This document shows, piece after piece, positions 28,741 through 43,489 of a stretch of DNA of 64,000 nucleotides. The notes under the pieces were generated by a model that worked only from the letters and a program-made list of their open reading frames with translations, was not told the origin of the DNA and searched no databases. The DNA is taken from NCBI GenBank assembly GCA_964019155.1, contig OZ025239.1, positions 95,399,795 through 95,463,794 on the forward strand. Direction: 5' to 3'. Origin of the DNA: Osedax fenrisi. Its lineage: Eukaryota > Annelida > Polychaeta > Sabellida > Siboglinidae. The position numbers were made by a program, and so were the translations under genes. Every line of letters begins with the position of its first letter. The stretch's first letter is position 1.

Positions 28741-29509
28741 CTGTATTAGCTACTGTATTACCTACTGTATTACCTAGTGTATTAGCTACTGTATTAGCTA
28801 CTGTATTAGCTACTGTATTAGCTACTGTATTACCTACTGTATTACCTACTGTATTAGCTACTGTATTAGCTACTGTATTACCTACTGTATTACCTACTGT
28901 ATTAGCTACTGTATTACCTACTGTATTACCTACTGTATTAGCTACTGTATTACCTACTGTATTACCTAGTGTATTAGCTACTGTATTAGCTACTGTATTA
29001 CCTACTGTATTACTTACTGTATTAGCTACTGTATTACCTACTGTATTATCTACTGTATTACCTACTGTATTACCTACTGTATTACCTACTGTATTACCTA
29101 CTGTATTAGCTACTGTATTAGCTACCGTATTAGCTACTGTATTAGCTACCGTATTACCTACTGTATTAGCTACCGTATTACCTACTGTATTACCTACTGT
29201 ATTACCTACTGTATTACCTATTGTATTACCTACTGTATTACCTACTGTATTACCTACTGTATTACCTACTGTATTACCTACTGTATTACCTACTGTATTA
29301 CCTACTGTATTAGCTACTGTATTACCTACTGTATTACCTACTGTATTAGCTACTGTATTACCTACTGTATTACCTACTGTATTAGCTACTGTATTACCTA
29401 CTGTATTACCTACTGTATTAGCTACTGTATTACCTAGTGTATTAGCTACTGTATTAGCTACTGTATTACCTACTGTATTATCTACTGTATTACCTAGTGT
29501 ATTAGCTAC

Positions 29510-30390
29510 TGTATTAGCTACTGTATTACCTACTGTATTACCTACTGTATTACCTACTGTATCACCTACTGTATTACCTACTGTATTAGCTACTGTATTA
29601 GCTACTGTATTAGCTACTGTATTACCTACTGTATTAGCTACTGTATTAGCTACTGTATTACCTACTGTATTAGCTACTGTATTACCTACTGTATTAGCTA
29701 CTGTATTAGCTACTGTATTAGCTACTGTATTACCTACTGTATTAGCTACTGTATTACCTACTGTATTAGCTACTGTATTACCTACTGTATTACCTACTGT
29801 ATTACCTACTGTATTAGCTACTGTATTACCTACTGTATTACCTAGTGTATTAGCTACTGTATTAGCTACTGTATTAGCTACTGTATTAGCTACTGTATTA
29901 CCTACTGTATTACCTACTGTATTAGCTACTGTATTAGCTACTGTATTACCTACTGTATTACCTACTGTATTAGCTACTGTATTAGCTACTGTATTACCTA
30001 CTGTATTACCTACTGTATTAGCTACTGTATTAGCTACTGTATTACCTACTGTATTACCTACTGTATTAGCTACTGTATTAGCTACTGTATTACCTACTGT
30101 ATTACCTACTGTATTAGCTACTGTATTACCTACTGTATTACCTACTGTATTACCTACTGTATTACCTACTGTATTACCTACTGTATTAGCTACTGTATTA
30201 CCTACTGTATTAGCTACTGTATTAGCTACTGTATTACCTACTGTATTACCTACTGTATTACCTACTGTATTAGCTACTGTATTACCTACTGTATTAGCTA
30301 CTGTATTAGCTACTGTTTTACCTACTGTATTACATACTGTATTACCTACTGTATTACCTACTGTATTAGCTACTGTATTAGCTACTGTAT
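29510..30390 (+). repeat. 0.88-kb segment, 13,980-bp offset, copy 1
   Basis: Matches 43,490-44,370 row by row at an offset of 13,980 bp (1,165 units) with one substitution: GCTACTG here against GCTATTG near 44,064. It contains the TATCA unit at 29,556 and a GTTTTA/TTACAT pair near 30,312-30,324. The match ends where the partner gains one G-type unit. Confidence 0.88.
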
Positions 30391-30793
30391 TAGCTACTGT
30401 ATTACCTACTGTATTACCTACTGTATTACCTACTGTATTAGCTACTTTATTACCTACTGTATTAGCTACTGTATTAGCTACTGTTTTACCTACTGTATTA
30501 CCTACTGTATTACCTACTGTATTACCTACTGTATTACCTACTGTATTACCTACTGTATTAGCTACTGTATTACCTACTGTATTAGCTACTGTATTAGCTA
30601 CTGTATTACCTACTGTATTACCTACTGTATTACCTACTGTATTACCTACTGTATTACCTACTGTATTACCTACTGTATTAGCTACTGTATTACATACTGT
30701 ATTACCTACTGTATTACCTACTGTATTACCTACTGTATTACCTACTGTATTAGCTACTGTATTACCTACTGTATTACCTACTGTATTACCTAC

Positions 30794-32843
30794 TGTATTA
30801 GCTACTGTATTAGCTACTGTATTAGCTACTGTATTAGCTACTGTATTACCTACTGTATTACCTACTGTATTAGCTACTGTATTAGCTACTGTATTACCTA
30901 CTGTATTACCTACTGTATTAGCTACTGTATTACCTACTGTATTACCTACTGTATTAGCTACTGTATTACCTACTGTATTACCTAGTGTATTAGCTACTGT
31001 ATTAGCTACTGTATTACCTACTGTATTACTTACTGTATTAGCTACTGTATTACCTACTGTATTATCTACTGTATTACCTACTGTATTACCTACTGTATTA
31101 CCTACTGTATTACCTACTGTATTAGCTACTGTATTAGCTACCGTATTAGCTACTGTATTAGCTACCGTATTACCTACTGTATTAGCTACCGTATTACCTA
31201 CTGTATTACCTACTGTATTACCTACTGTATTACCTATTGTATTACCTACTGTATTACCTACTGTATTACCTACTGTATTACCTACTGTATTACCTACTGT
31301 ATTACCTACTGTATTACCTACTGTATTAGCTACTGTATTACCTACTGTATTACCTACTGTATTAGCTACTGTATTACCTACTGTATTACCTACTGTATTA
31401 GCTACTGTATTACCTACTGTATTACCTACTGTATTAGCTACTGTATTACCTAGTGTATTAGCTACTGTATTAGCTACTGTATTACCTACTGTATTATCTA
31501 CTGTATTACCTAGTGTATTAGCTACTGTATTAGCTACTGTATTACCTACTGTATTACCTACTGTATTACCTACTGTATCACCTACTGTATTACCTACTGT
31601 ATTAGCTACTGTATTAGCTACTGTATTAGCTACTGTATTACCTACTGTATTAGCTACTGTATTAGCTACTGTATTACCTACTGTATTAGCTACTGTATTA
31701 CCTACTGTATTAGCTACTGTATTAGCTACTGTATTAGCTACTGTATTACCTACTGTATTAGCTACTGTATTACCTACTGTATTAGCTACTGTATTACCTA
31801 CTGTATTACCTACTGTATTACCTACTGTATTAGCTACTGTATTACCTACTGTATTACCTAGTGTATTAGCTACTGTATTAGCTACTGTATTAGCTACTGT
31901 ATTAGCTACTGTATTACCTACTGTATTACCTACTGTATTAGCTACTGTATTAGCTACTGTATTACCTACTGTATTACCTACTGTATTAGCTACTGTATTA
32001 GCTACTGTATTACCTACTGTATTACCTACTGTATTAGCTACTGTATTAGCTACTGTATTACCTACTGTATTACCTACTGTATTAGCTACTGTATTAGCTA
32101 CTGTATTACCTACTGTATTACCTACTGTATTAGCTACTGTATTACCTACTGTATTACCTACTGTATTACCTACTGTATTACCTACTGTATTACCTACTGT
32201 ATTAGCTACTGTATTACCTACTGTATTAGCTACTGTATTAGCTACTGTATTACCTACTGTATTACCTACTGTATTACCTACTGTATTAGCTACTGTATTA
32301 CCTACTGTATTAGCTACTGTATTAGCTACTGTTTTACCTACTGTATTACATACTGTATTACCTACTGTATTACCTACTGTATTAGCTACTGTATTAGCTA
32401 CTGTATTAGCTACTGTATTACCTACTGTATTACCTACTGTATTACCTACTGTATTAGCTACTTTATTACCTACTGTATTAGCTACTGTATTAGCTACTGT
32501 TTTACCTACTGTATTACCTACTGTATTACCTACTGTATTACCTACTGTATTACCTACTGTATTACCTACTGTATTAGCTACTGTATTACCTACTGTATTA
32601 GCTACTGTATTAGCTACTGTATTACCTACTGTATTACCTACTGTATTACCTACTGTATTACCTACTGTATTACCTACTGTATTACCTACTGTATTAGCTA
32701 CTGTATTACATACTGTATTACCTACTGTATTACCTACTGTATTACCTACTGTATTACCTACTGTATTAGCTACTGTATTACCTACTGTATTACCTACTGT
32801 ATTACCTACTGTATTAGCTACTGTATTAGCTACTGTATTAGCT
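30794..32843 (+). repeat. 2.05-kb segment, 6,360-bp offset, copy 2
   Basis: This is the identical partner of 24,434-26,483, with the CCG cluster at 31,140, TATCA at 31,572 and ACTTTA at 32,460. The two sequences between the copies also belong to the same HOR family but with altered lengths, so the identical pair was probably made by a later copying event than the family itself. Related fragments recur at 28,021-28,380 and 40,741-41,100, an offset of 12,720 bp, twice 6,360. Confidence 0.92.
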
Positions 32844-34355
32844 ACTTTATTACCTACTGTATTACCTACTGTATTACCTACTGTATTACCTACTGTATTA
32901 CCTACTGTATTACCTACTGTATTACCTACTGTATTACCTACTGTATTAGCTACTGTATTAGCTACTGTATTAGCTACTGTATTAGCTACTGTATTACCTA
33001 CTGTATTACCTACTGTATTAGCTACTGTATTACCTACTGTATTACCTACTGTATTAGCTACTGTATTAGCTACTGTATTAGCTACTGTATTACCTACTGT
33101 ATTACCTACTGTATTAGCTACTGTATTACCTACTGTATTACCTACTGTATTAGCTACTGTATTACCTACTGTATTAGCTACTGTATTACCTACTGTATTA
33201 CCTACTGTATTAGCTACTGTATTACCTACTGTATTACCTACTGTATTAGCTACTGTATTAGCTACTGTATTAGCTACTGTATTACCTACTGTATTACCTA
33301 CTGTATTACCTACTGTATTACCTACTGTATTACCTACTGTATTACCTACTGTATTAGCTACTGTATTACCTACTGTATTACCTACTGTATTACCTACTGT
33401 ATTAGCTACTGTATTAGCTACTGTATTACCTACTGTATTATCTACTGTATTAGCTACTGTATTACCTACTGTATTACCTACTGTATTAGCTACTGTATTA
33501 CCTACTGTATTACCTACTGTATTACCTAGTGTATTAGCTACTGTATTAGCTACTGTATTACCTACTGTATTACCTACTGTATTACCTAGTGTATTAGCTA
33601 CTGTATTAGCTACTGTATTACCTACTGTATTACCTACTGTATTACCTACTGTATCACCTACTGTATTACCTACTGTATTAGCTACTGTATTAGCTACTGT
33701 ATTAGCTACTGTATTACCTACTGTATTAGCTACTGTATTAGCTACTGTATTACCTACTGTATTAGCTACTGTATTACCTACTGTATTAGCTACTGTATTA
33801 GCTACTGTATTAGCTACTGTATTACCTACTGTATTAGCTACTGTATTACCTACTGTATTAGCTACTGTATTACCTACTGTATTACCTACTGTATTACCTA
33901 CTGTATTAGCTACTGTATTACCTACTGTATTACCTAGTGTATTAGCTACTGTATTAGCTACTGTATTAGCTACTGTATTAGCTACTGTATTACCTACTGT
34001 ATTACCTACTGTATTAGCTACTGTATTAGCTACTGTATTACCTACTGTATTACCTACTGTATTAGCTACTGTATTAGCTACTGTATTACCTACTGTATTA
34101 CCTACTGTATTAGCTACTGTATTAGCTACTGTATTACCTACTGTATTACCTACTGTATTAGCTACTGTATTAGCTATTGTATTACCTACTGTATTACCTA
34201 CTGTATTAGCTACTGTATTACCTACTGTATTACCTACTGTATTACCTACTGTATTACCTACTGTATTACCTACTGTATTACCTACTGTATTACCTACTGT
34301 ATTACCTACTGTATTACCTACTGTATTACCTACTGTATTAGCTACTGTATTACCT

Positions 34356-35125
34356 ACTGTATTAGCTACTGTATTAGCTACTGTATTACCTACTGTATTA
34401 CCTACTGTATTACCTACTGTATTACCTACTGTATTACCTACTGTATTACCTACTGTATTAGCTACTGTATTACCTACTGTAATACCTACTGTATTACCTA
34501 CTGTATTACCTACTGTATTACCTACTGTATTACCTACTGTATTACCTAGTGTATTAGCTACTGTATTAGCTACTGTATTACCTACTGTATTAGCTACTAT
34601 ATTAGCTACTGTATTAGCTACTGTATTAGCTACTGTATTAACTACTGTATTACCTACTGTATTACCTACTGTATTACCTACTGTATTACCTACTGTATTA
34701 CCTATTGTATTAGCTACTGTATTACCTACTGTATTACCTACTGTATTAGCTACTATATTAGCTACTGTATTAGCTACTGTATTAGCTACTGTATTACCTA
34801 CTGTATTACCTAATGTATTACCTACTGTATTACCTACTGTATTACCTACTGTATTACCTAGTGTATTAGCTACTGTATTAGCTACTGTATTAGATACTGT
34901 ATTACCTACTGTATTAGCTACTATATTAGCTACTGTATTAGCTACTGTATTAGCTACTGTATTACCTACTGTATTACCTACTGTATTACCTACTGTATTA
35001 CCTACTGTATTACCTACTGTATTACCTAGTGTATTAGCTACTGTATTACCTACTGTATTACCTACTGTATTACCTACTGTATTACCTACTGTATTACCTA
35101 CTGTATTACCTAGTGTATTAGCTAC
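34356..35125 (+). repeat. About 1.46-kb segment, copy 2 of 3 (checked part)
   Basis: Carries GTAATA at 34,476, TTAACT near 34,632, CTATTG at 34,704, AATG at 34,812, TTAGAT near 34,884 and AGTG at 35,112, each exactly 12,024 bp after its partner in copy 1. I followed the match to about 35,125; further identity was not checked in full. Confidence 0.85.
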
Positions 35126-35532
35126 TGTATTAGCTACTGTATTAGCTACTGTATTACCTACTGTATTAGCTACTGTATTACCTACTGTATTAGCTACTGT
35201 ATTAGCTACTGTATTAGCTACTGTATTAGCTACTGTATTAGCTACTGTATTAGCTACTGTATTACCTACTGTATTACCTACTGTATTACCTACTGTATTA
35301 CCTACTGTATTACCTACTGTATTACCTAGTGTATTAGCTACTGTATTAGCTACTGTATTACCTACTGTATTAGCTACTATATTAGCTACTGTATTAGCTA
35401 CTGTATTAGCTACTGTATTACCTACTGTATTACCTACTGTATTACCTACTGTATTACCTACTGTATTACCTACTGTATTACCTAGTGTATTAGCTACTGT
35501 ATTACCTACTGTATTACCTACTGTATTACCTA

Positions 35533-36860
35533 CTGTATTACCTACTGTATTACCTACTGTATTACCTAGTGTATTAGCTACTGTATTAGCTACTGTATTA
35601 GCTACTGTATTACCTACTGTATTACCTACTGTATTACCTACTGTATTACCTACTGTATTACCTACTGTATTACCTACTGTATTACCTACTGTATTACCTA
35701 CTGTATTACCTACTGTATTAGCTACTGTATTACCTACTGTATTAGCTACTGTATTAGCTACTGTATTACCTACTGTATTACCTACTGTATTACCTACTGT
35801 ATTACCTACTGTATTACCTACTCTATTACCTACTGTATTAGCTACTGTATTACCTACTGTATTACCTACTGTATTACCTACTGTATTACCTACTGTATTA
35901 CCTACTGTATTAGCTACTGTATTACCTACTGTATTACCTACTGTATTACCTACTGTATTAGCTACTGTATTAGCTACTGTATTAGCTACTGTATTAGCTA
36001 CTGTATTAGCTACTGTATTAGCTACTGTATTAGCTACTGTATTACCTACTGTATTACCTACTGTAGTACCTACTATATTACCTACTGTATTACCTACTGT
36101 ATTACCTACTGTATTAGCTACTGTATTACCTACTGTATTACCTACTGTATTACCTAGTGTATTAGCTACTGTATTAGCTACTGTATTACCTACTGTATTA
36201 CTTACTGTATTAGCTACTGTATTACCTACTGTATTACCTACTGTATTACCTACTGTATTACCTACTGTATTACCTACTGTATTAGCTACTGTATTAGCTA
36301 CTGTATTAGCTACTGTATTAGCTACTGTATTAGCTACTGTATTACCTACTGTATTAGCTACTGTATTACCTACTGTATTAGCTACTGTATTACCTACTGT
36401 ATTACATACTGTATTACCTACTGTATTAGCTACTGTATTACCTACTGTATTACCTACTGTATTACCTAGTGTATTAGCTACTGTATTAGCTACTGTATTA
36501 GCTACTGTATTACCTACTGTATTACCTACTGTATTACCTACTGTATTACCTACTGTATTACCTACTGTATTACCTACTGTATTACCTACTGTATTACCTA
36601 CTGTATTACCTACTGTATTAGCTACTGTATTACCTACTGTATTAGCTACTGTATTAGCTACTGTATTACCTACTGTATTACCTACTGTATTACCTACTGT
36701 ATTACCTACTGTATTACCTACTCTATTACCTACTGTATTAGCTACTGTATTACCTACTGTATTACCTACTGTATTACCTACTGTATTACCTACTGTATTA
36801 CCTACTGTATTAGCTACTGTATTACCTACTGTATTACCTACTGTATTACCTACTGTATTA
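35533..36860 (+). repeat. 900-bp tandem duplication
   Basis: About 35,533-35,960 and 36,433-36,860 have the same unit order at an offset of 900 bp (75 units), both with an ACTCTA unit (35,820 and 36,720) and an AGTG unit before it. Between them lie a GTAGTA unit near 36,060 and the region-E piece at 36,121-36,420. Confidence 0.8.
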
Positions 36861-37320
36861 CCTACTGTATTACCTACTGTATTACCTAGTGTATTAGCTA
36901 CTGTATTAGCTACTGTATTACCTACTGTATTAGCTACTATATTAGCTACTGTATTAGCTACTGTATTAGCTACTGTATTACCTACTGTATTACCTACTGT
37001 ATTACCTACTGTATTACCTACTGTATTACCTACTGTATTACCTAGTGTATTAGCTACTGTATTACCTACTGTATTACCTACTGTATTACCTACTGTATTA
37101 CCTACTGTATTACCTAGTGTATTAGCTACTGTATTAGCTACTGTATTAGCTACTGTATTACCTACTGTATTACCTACTGTATTACCTACTGTATTACCTA
37201 CTGTATTACCTACTGTATTACCTACTGTATTACCTACTGTATTACCTACTGTATTACCTACTGTATTAGCTACTGTATTACCTACTGTATTAGCTACTGT
37301 ATTAGCTACTGTATTACCTA

Positions 37321-38436
37321 CTGTATTACCTACTGTATTACCTACTGTATTACCTACTGTATTACCTACTCTATTACCTACTGTATTAGCTACTGTATTA
37401 CCTACTGTATTACCTACTGTATTACCTACTGTATTACCTACTGTATTACCTACTGTATTAGCTACTGTATTACCTACTGTATTACCTACTGTATTACCTA
37501 CTGTATTAGCTACTGTATTAGCTACTGTATTAGCTACTGTATTAGCTACTGTATTAGCTACTGTATTAGCTACTGTATTAGCTACTGTATTACCTACTGT
37601 ATTACCTACTGTAGTACCTACTATATTACCTACTGTATTACCTACTGTATTACCTACTGTATTAGCTACTGTATTACCTACTGTATTACCTACTGTATTA
37701 CCTAGTGTATTAGCTACTGTATTAGCTACTGTATTACCTACTGTATTACTTACTGTATTAGCTACTGTATTACCTACTGTATTACCTACTGTATTACCTA
37801 CTGTATTACCTACTGTATTACCTACTGTATTAGCTACTGTATTAGCTACTGTATTAGCTACTGTATTAGCTACTGTATTAGCTACTGTATTACCTACTGT
37901 ATTAGCTACTGTATTACCTACTGTATTAGCTACTGTATTACCTACTGTATTACATACTGTATTACCTACTGTATTAGCTACTGTATTACCTACTGTATTA
38001 CCTAGTGTATTAGCTACTGTATTAGCTACTGTATTAGCTACTGTATTAGCTACTGTATTACCTACTGTATTACCTACTGTATTAGCTACTGTATTAGCTA
38101 CTGTATTACCTACTGTATTACCTACTGTATTAGCTACTGTATTAGCTACTGTATTACCTACTGTATTACCTACTGTATTAGCTACTGTATTAGCTACTGT
38201 ATTACCTACTGTATTACCTACTGTATTAGCTACTGTATTACCTACTGTATTACCTACTGTATTAGCTACTGTATTACCTACTGTATTACCTAGTGTATTA
38301 GCTACTGTATTAGCTACTGTATTACCTACTGTATTACTTACTGTATTAGCTACTGTATTACCTACTGTATTATCTACTGTATTACCTACTGTATTACCTA
38401 CTGTATTACCTACTGTATTACCTACTGTATTACCTA
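37321..38436 (+). repeat. 1.1-kb segment, 2,580-bp offset, copy 1
   Basis: All rows from 37,321 to about 38,436 agree with 39,901-41,016 at an offset of 2,580 bp (215 units). Shared markers are ACTCTA near 37,368, GTAGTA near 37,608, TTACTT near 37,740, AGTG units, TTACAT near 37,944 and the CCG unit at 38,448. Only one unit differs at the right end (C-type here, G-type in the partner) before the two diverge. Confidence 0.92.
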
Positions 38437-38471
38437 CTGTATTAGCTACCGTATTAGCTACTGTATTAGCT

Positions 38472-39936
38472 ACTGTATTAGCTACTGTATTAGCTACTGT
38501 ATTACCTACTGTATTACCTACTGTATTACCTACTGTATTACCTACTGTATTACCTACTGTATTACCTACTGTATTAGCTACTGTATTACCTACTGTAATA
38601 CCTACTGTATTACCTACTGTATTACCTACTGTATTACCTACTGTATTACCTACTGTATTACCTAGTGTATTAGCTACTGTATTAGCTACTGTATTACCTA
38701 CTGTATTAGCTACTATATTAGCTACTGTATTAGCTACTGTATTAGCTACTGTATTAACTACTGTATTACCTACTGTATTACCTACTGTATTACCTACTGT
38801 ATTACCTACTGTATTACCTATTGTATTAGCTACTGTATTACCTACTGTATTACCTACTGTATTAGCTACTATATTAGCTACTGTATTAGCTACTGTATTA
38901 GCTACTGTATTACCTACTGTATTACCTAATGTATTACCTACTGTATTACCTACTGTATTACCTACTGTATTACCTAGTGTATTAGCTACTGTATTAGCTA
39001 CTGTATTAGATACTGTATTACCTACTGTATTAGCTACTATATTAGCTACTGTATTAGCTACTGTATTAGCTACTGTATTACCTACTGTATTACCTACTGT
39101 ATTACCTACTGTATTACCTACTGTATTACCTACTGTATTACCTAGTGTATTAGCTACTGTATTACCTACTGTATTACCTACTGTATTACCTACTGTATTA
39201 CCTACTGTATTACCTACTGTATTACCTAGTGTATTAGCTACTGTATTAGCTACTGTATTAGCTACTGTATTACCTACTGTATTAGCTACTGTATTACCTA
39301 CTGTATTAGCTACTGTATTAGCTACTGTATTAGCTACTGTATTAGCTACTGTATTAGCTACTGTATTAGCTACTGTATTACCTACTGTATTACCTACTGT
39401 ATTACCTACTGTATTACCTACTGTATTACCTACTGTATTACCTAGTGTATTAGCTACTGTATTAGCTACTGTATTACCTACTGTATTAGCTACTATATTA
39501 GCTACTGTATTAGCTACTGTATTAGCTACTGTATTACCTACTGTATTACCTACTGTATTACCTACTGTATTACCTACTGTATTACCTACTGTATTACCTA
39601 GTGTATTAGCTACTGTATTACCAACTGTATTACCTACTGTATTACCTACTGTATTACCTACTGTATTACCTACTGTATTACCTAGTGTATTAGCTACTGT
39701 ATTAGCTACTGTATTAGCTACTGTATTACCTACTGTATTACCTACTGTATTACCTACTGTATTACCTACTGTATTACCTACTGTATTACCTACTGTATTA
39801 CCTACTGTATTACCTACTGTATTACCTACTGTATTAGCTACTGTATTACCTACTGTATTAGCTACTGTATTAGCTACTGTATTACCTACTGTATTACCTA
39901 CTGTATTACCTACTGTATTACCTACTGTATTACCTA
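38472..39936 (+). repeat. About 1.46-kb segment, copy 3 of 3
   Basis: Matches 22,332-23,796 row by row at an offset of 16,140 bp with a single substitution near 39,624. It starts just after a lone CCGTA unit at 38,448 that belongs to the region-E family, so its left edge is a visible join between two repeat families. Confidence 0.92.
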
Positions 39937-41016
39937 CTGTATTACCTACTCTATTACCTACTGTATTAGCTACTGTATTACCTACTGTATTACCTACTGT
40001 ATTACCTACTGTATTACCTACTGTATTACCTACTGTATTAGCTACTGTATTACCTACTGTATTACCTACTGTATTACCTACTGTATTAGCTACTGTATTA
40101 GCTACTGTATTAGCTACTGTATTAGCTACTGTATTAGCTACTGTATTAGCTACTGTATTAGCTACTGTATTACCTACTGTATTACCTACTGTAGTACCTA
40201 CTATATTACCTACTGTATTACCTACTGTATTACCTACTGTATTAGCTACTGTATTACCTACTGTATTACCTACTGTATTACCTAGTGTATTAGCTACTGT
40301 ATTAGCTACTGTATTACCTACTGTATTACTTACTGTATTAGCTACTGTATTACCTACTGTATTACCTACTGTATTACCTACTGTATTACCTACTGTATTA
40401 CCTACTGTATTAGCTACTGTATTAGCTACTGTATTAGCTACTGTATTAGCTACTGTATTAGCTACTGTATTACCTACTGTATTAGCTACTGTATTACCTA
40501 CTGTATTAGCTACTGTATTACCTACTGTATTACATACTGTATTACCTACTGTATTAGCTACTGTATTACCTACTGTATTACCTAGTGTATTAGCTACTGT
40601 ATTAGCTACTGTATTAGCTACTGTATTAGCTACTGTATTACCTACTGTATTACCTACTGTATTAGCTACTGTATTAGCTACTGTATTACCTACTGTATTA
40701 CCTACTGTATTAGCTACTGTATTAGCTACTGTATTACCTACTGTATTACCTACTGTATTAGCTACTGTATTAGCTACTGTATTACCTACTGTATTACCTA
40801 CTGTATTAGCTACTGTATTACCTACTGTATTACCTACTGTATTAGCTACTGTATTACCTACTGTATTACCTAGTGTATTAGCTACTGTATTAGCTACTGT
40901 ATTACCTACTGTATTACTTACTGTATTAGCTACTGTATTACCTACTGTATTATCTACTGTATTACCTACTGTATTACCTACTGTATTACCTACTGTATTA
41001 CCTACTGTATTAGCTA
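39901..41016 (+). repeat. 1.1-kb segment, 2,580-bp offset, copy 2
   Basis: Partner of 37,321-38,436. Here the sequence continues into a complete CCG triplet cluster at 41,028, 41,052 and 41,076, while copy 1 keeps only the first CCG unit and then switches family. Confidence 0.92.
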
Positions 41017-43489
41017 CTGTATTAGCTACCGTATTAGCTACTGTATTAGCTACCGTATTACCTACTGTATTAGCTACCGTATTACCTACTGTATTACCTA
41101 CTGTATTACCTACTGTATTACCTATTGTATTACCTACTGTATTACCTACTGTATTACCTACTGTATTACCTACTGTATTACCTACTGTATTACCTACTGT
41201 ATTACCTACTGTATTAGCTACTGTATTACCTACTGTATTACCTACTGTATTAGCTACTGTATTACCTACTGTATTACCTACTGTATTAGCTACTGTATTA
41301 CCTACTGTATTACCTACTGTATTAGCTACTGTATTACCTAGTGTATTAGCTACTGTATTAGCTACTGTATTACCTACTGTATTATCTACTGTATTACCTA
41401 GTGTATTAGCTACTGTATTAGCTACTGTATTACCTACTGTATTACCTACTGTATTACCTACTGTATCACCTACTGTATTACCTACTGTATTAGCTACTGT
41501 ATTAGCTACTGTATTAGCTACTGTATTACCTACTGTATTAGCTACTGTATTAGCTACTGTATTACCTACTGTATTAGCTACTGTATTACCTACTGTATTA
41601 GCTACTGTATTAGCTACTGTATTAGCTACTGTATTACCTACTGTATTAGCTACTGTATTACCTACTGTATTAGCTACTGTATTACCTACTGTATTACCTA
41701 CTGTATTACCTACTGTATTAGCTACTGTATTACCTACTGTATTACCTAGTGTATTAGCTACTGTATTAGCTACTGTATTAGCTACTGTATTAGCTACTGT
41801 ATTACCTACTGTATTACCTACTGTATTAGCTACTGTATTAGCTACTGTATTACCTACTGTATTACCTACTGTATTAGCTACTGTATTAGCTACTGTATTA
41901 CCTACTGTATTACCTACTGTATTAGCTACTGTATTAGCTACTGTATTACCTACTGTATTACCTACTGTATTAGCTACTGTATTAGCTACTGTATTACCTA
42001 CTGTATTACCTACTGTATTAGCTACTGTATTACCTACTGTATTACCTACTGTATTACCTACTGTATTACCTACTGTATTACCTACTGTATTAGCTACTGT
42101 ATTACCTACTGTATTAGCTACTGTATTAGCTACTGTATTACCTACTGTATTACCTACTGTATTACCTACTGTATTAGCTACTGTATTACCTACTGTATTA
42201 GCTACTGTATTAGCTACTGTTTTACCTACTGTATTACATACTGTATTACCTACTGTATTACCTACTGTATTAGCTACTGTATTAGCTACTGTATTAGCTA
42301 CTGTATTACCTACTGTATTACCTACTGTATTACCTACTGTATTAGCTACTTTATTACCTACTGTATTAGCTACTGTATTAGCTACTGTTTTACCTACTGT
42401 ATTACCTACTGTATTACCTACTGTATTACCTACTGTATTACCTACTGTATTACCTACTGTATTAGCTACTGTATTACCTACTGTATTAGCTACTGTATTA
42501 GCTACTGTATTACCTACTGTATTACCTACTGTATTACCTACTGTATTACCTACTGTATTACCTACTGTATTACCTACTGTATTAGCTACTGTATTACATA
42601 CTGTATTACCTACTGTATTACCTACTGTATTACCTACTGTATTACCTACTGTATTAGCTACTGTATTACCTACTGTATTACCTACTGTATTACCTACTGT
42701 ATTAGCTACTGTATTAGCTACTGTATTAGCTACTTTATTACCTACTGTATTACCTACTGTATTACCTACTGTATTACCTACTGTATTACCTACTGTATTA
42801 CCTACTGTATTACCTACTGTATTACCTACTGTATTAGCTACTGTATTAGCTACTGTATTAGCTACTGTATTAGCTACTGTATTACCTACTGTATTACCTA
42901 CTGTATTAGCTACTGTATTACCTACTGTATTACCTACTGTATTAGCTACTGTATTAGCTACTGTATTAGCTACTGTATTACCTACTGTATTACCTACTGT
43001 ATTAGCTACTGTATTACCTACTGTATTACCTACTGTATTAGCTACTGTATTACCTACTGTATTAGCTACTGTATTACCTACTGTATTACCTACTGTATTA
43101 GCTACTGTATTACCTACTGTATTACCTACTGTATTAGCTACTGTATTAGCTACTGTATTAGCTACTGTATTACCTACTGTATTACCTACTGTATTACCTA
43201 CTGTATTACCTACTGTATTACCTACTGTATTACCTACTGTATTAGCTACTGTATTACCTACTGTATTACCTACTGTATTACCTACTGTATTAGCTACTGT
43301 ATTAGCTACTGTATTACCTACTGTATTATCTACTGTATTAGCTACTGTATTACCTACTGTATTACCTACTGTATTAGCTACTGTATTACCTACTGTATTA
43401 CCTACTGTATTACCTAGTGTATTAGCTACTGTATTAGCTACTGTATTACCTACTGTATTACCTACTGTATTACCTAGTGTATTAGCTAC

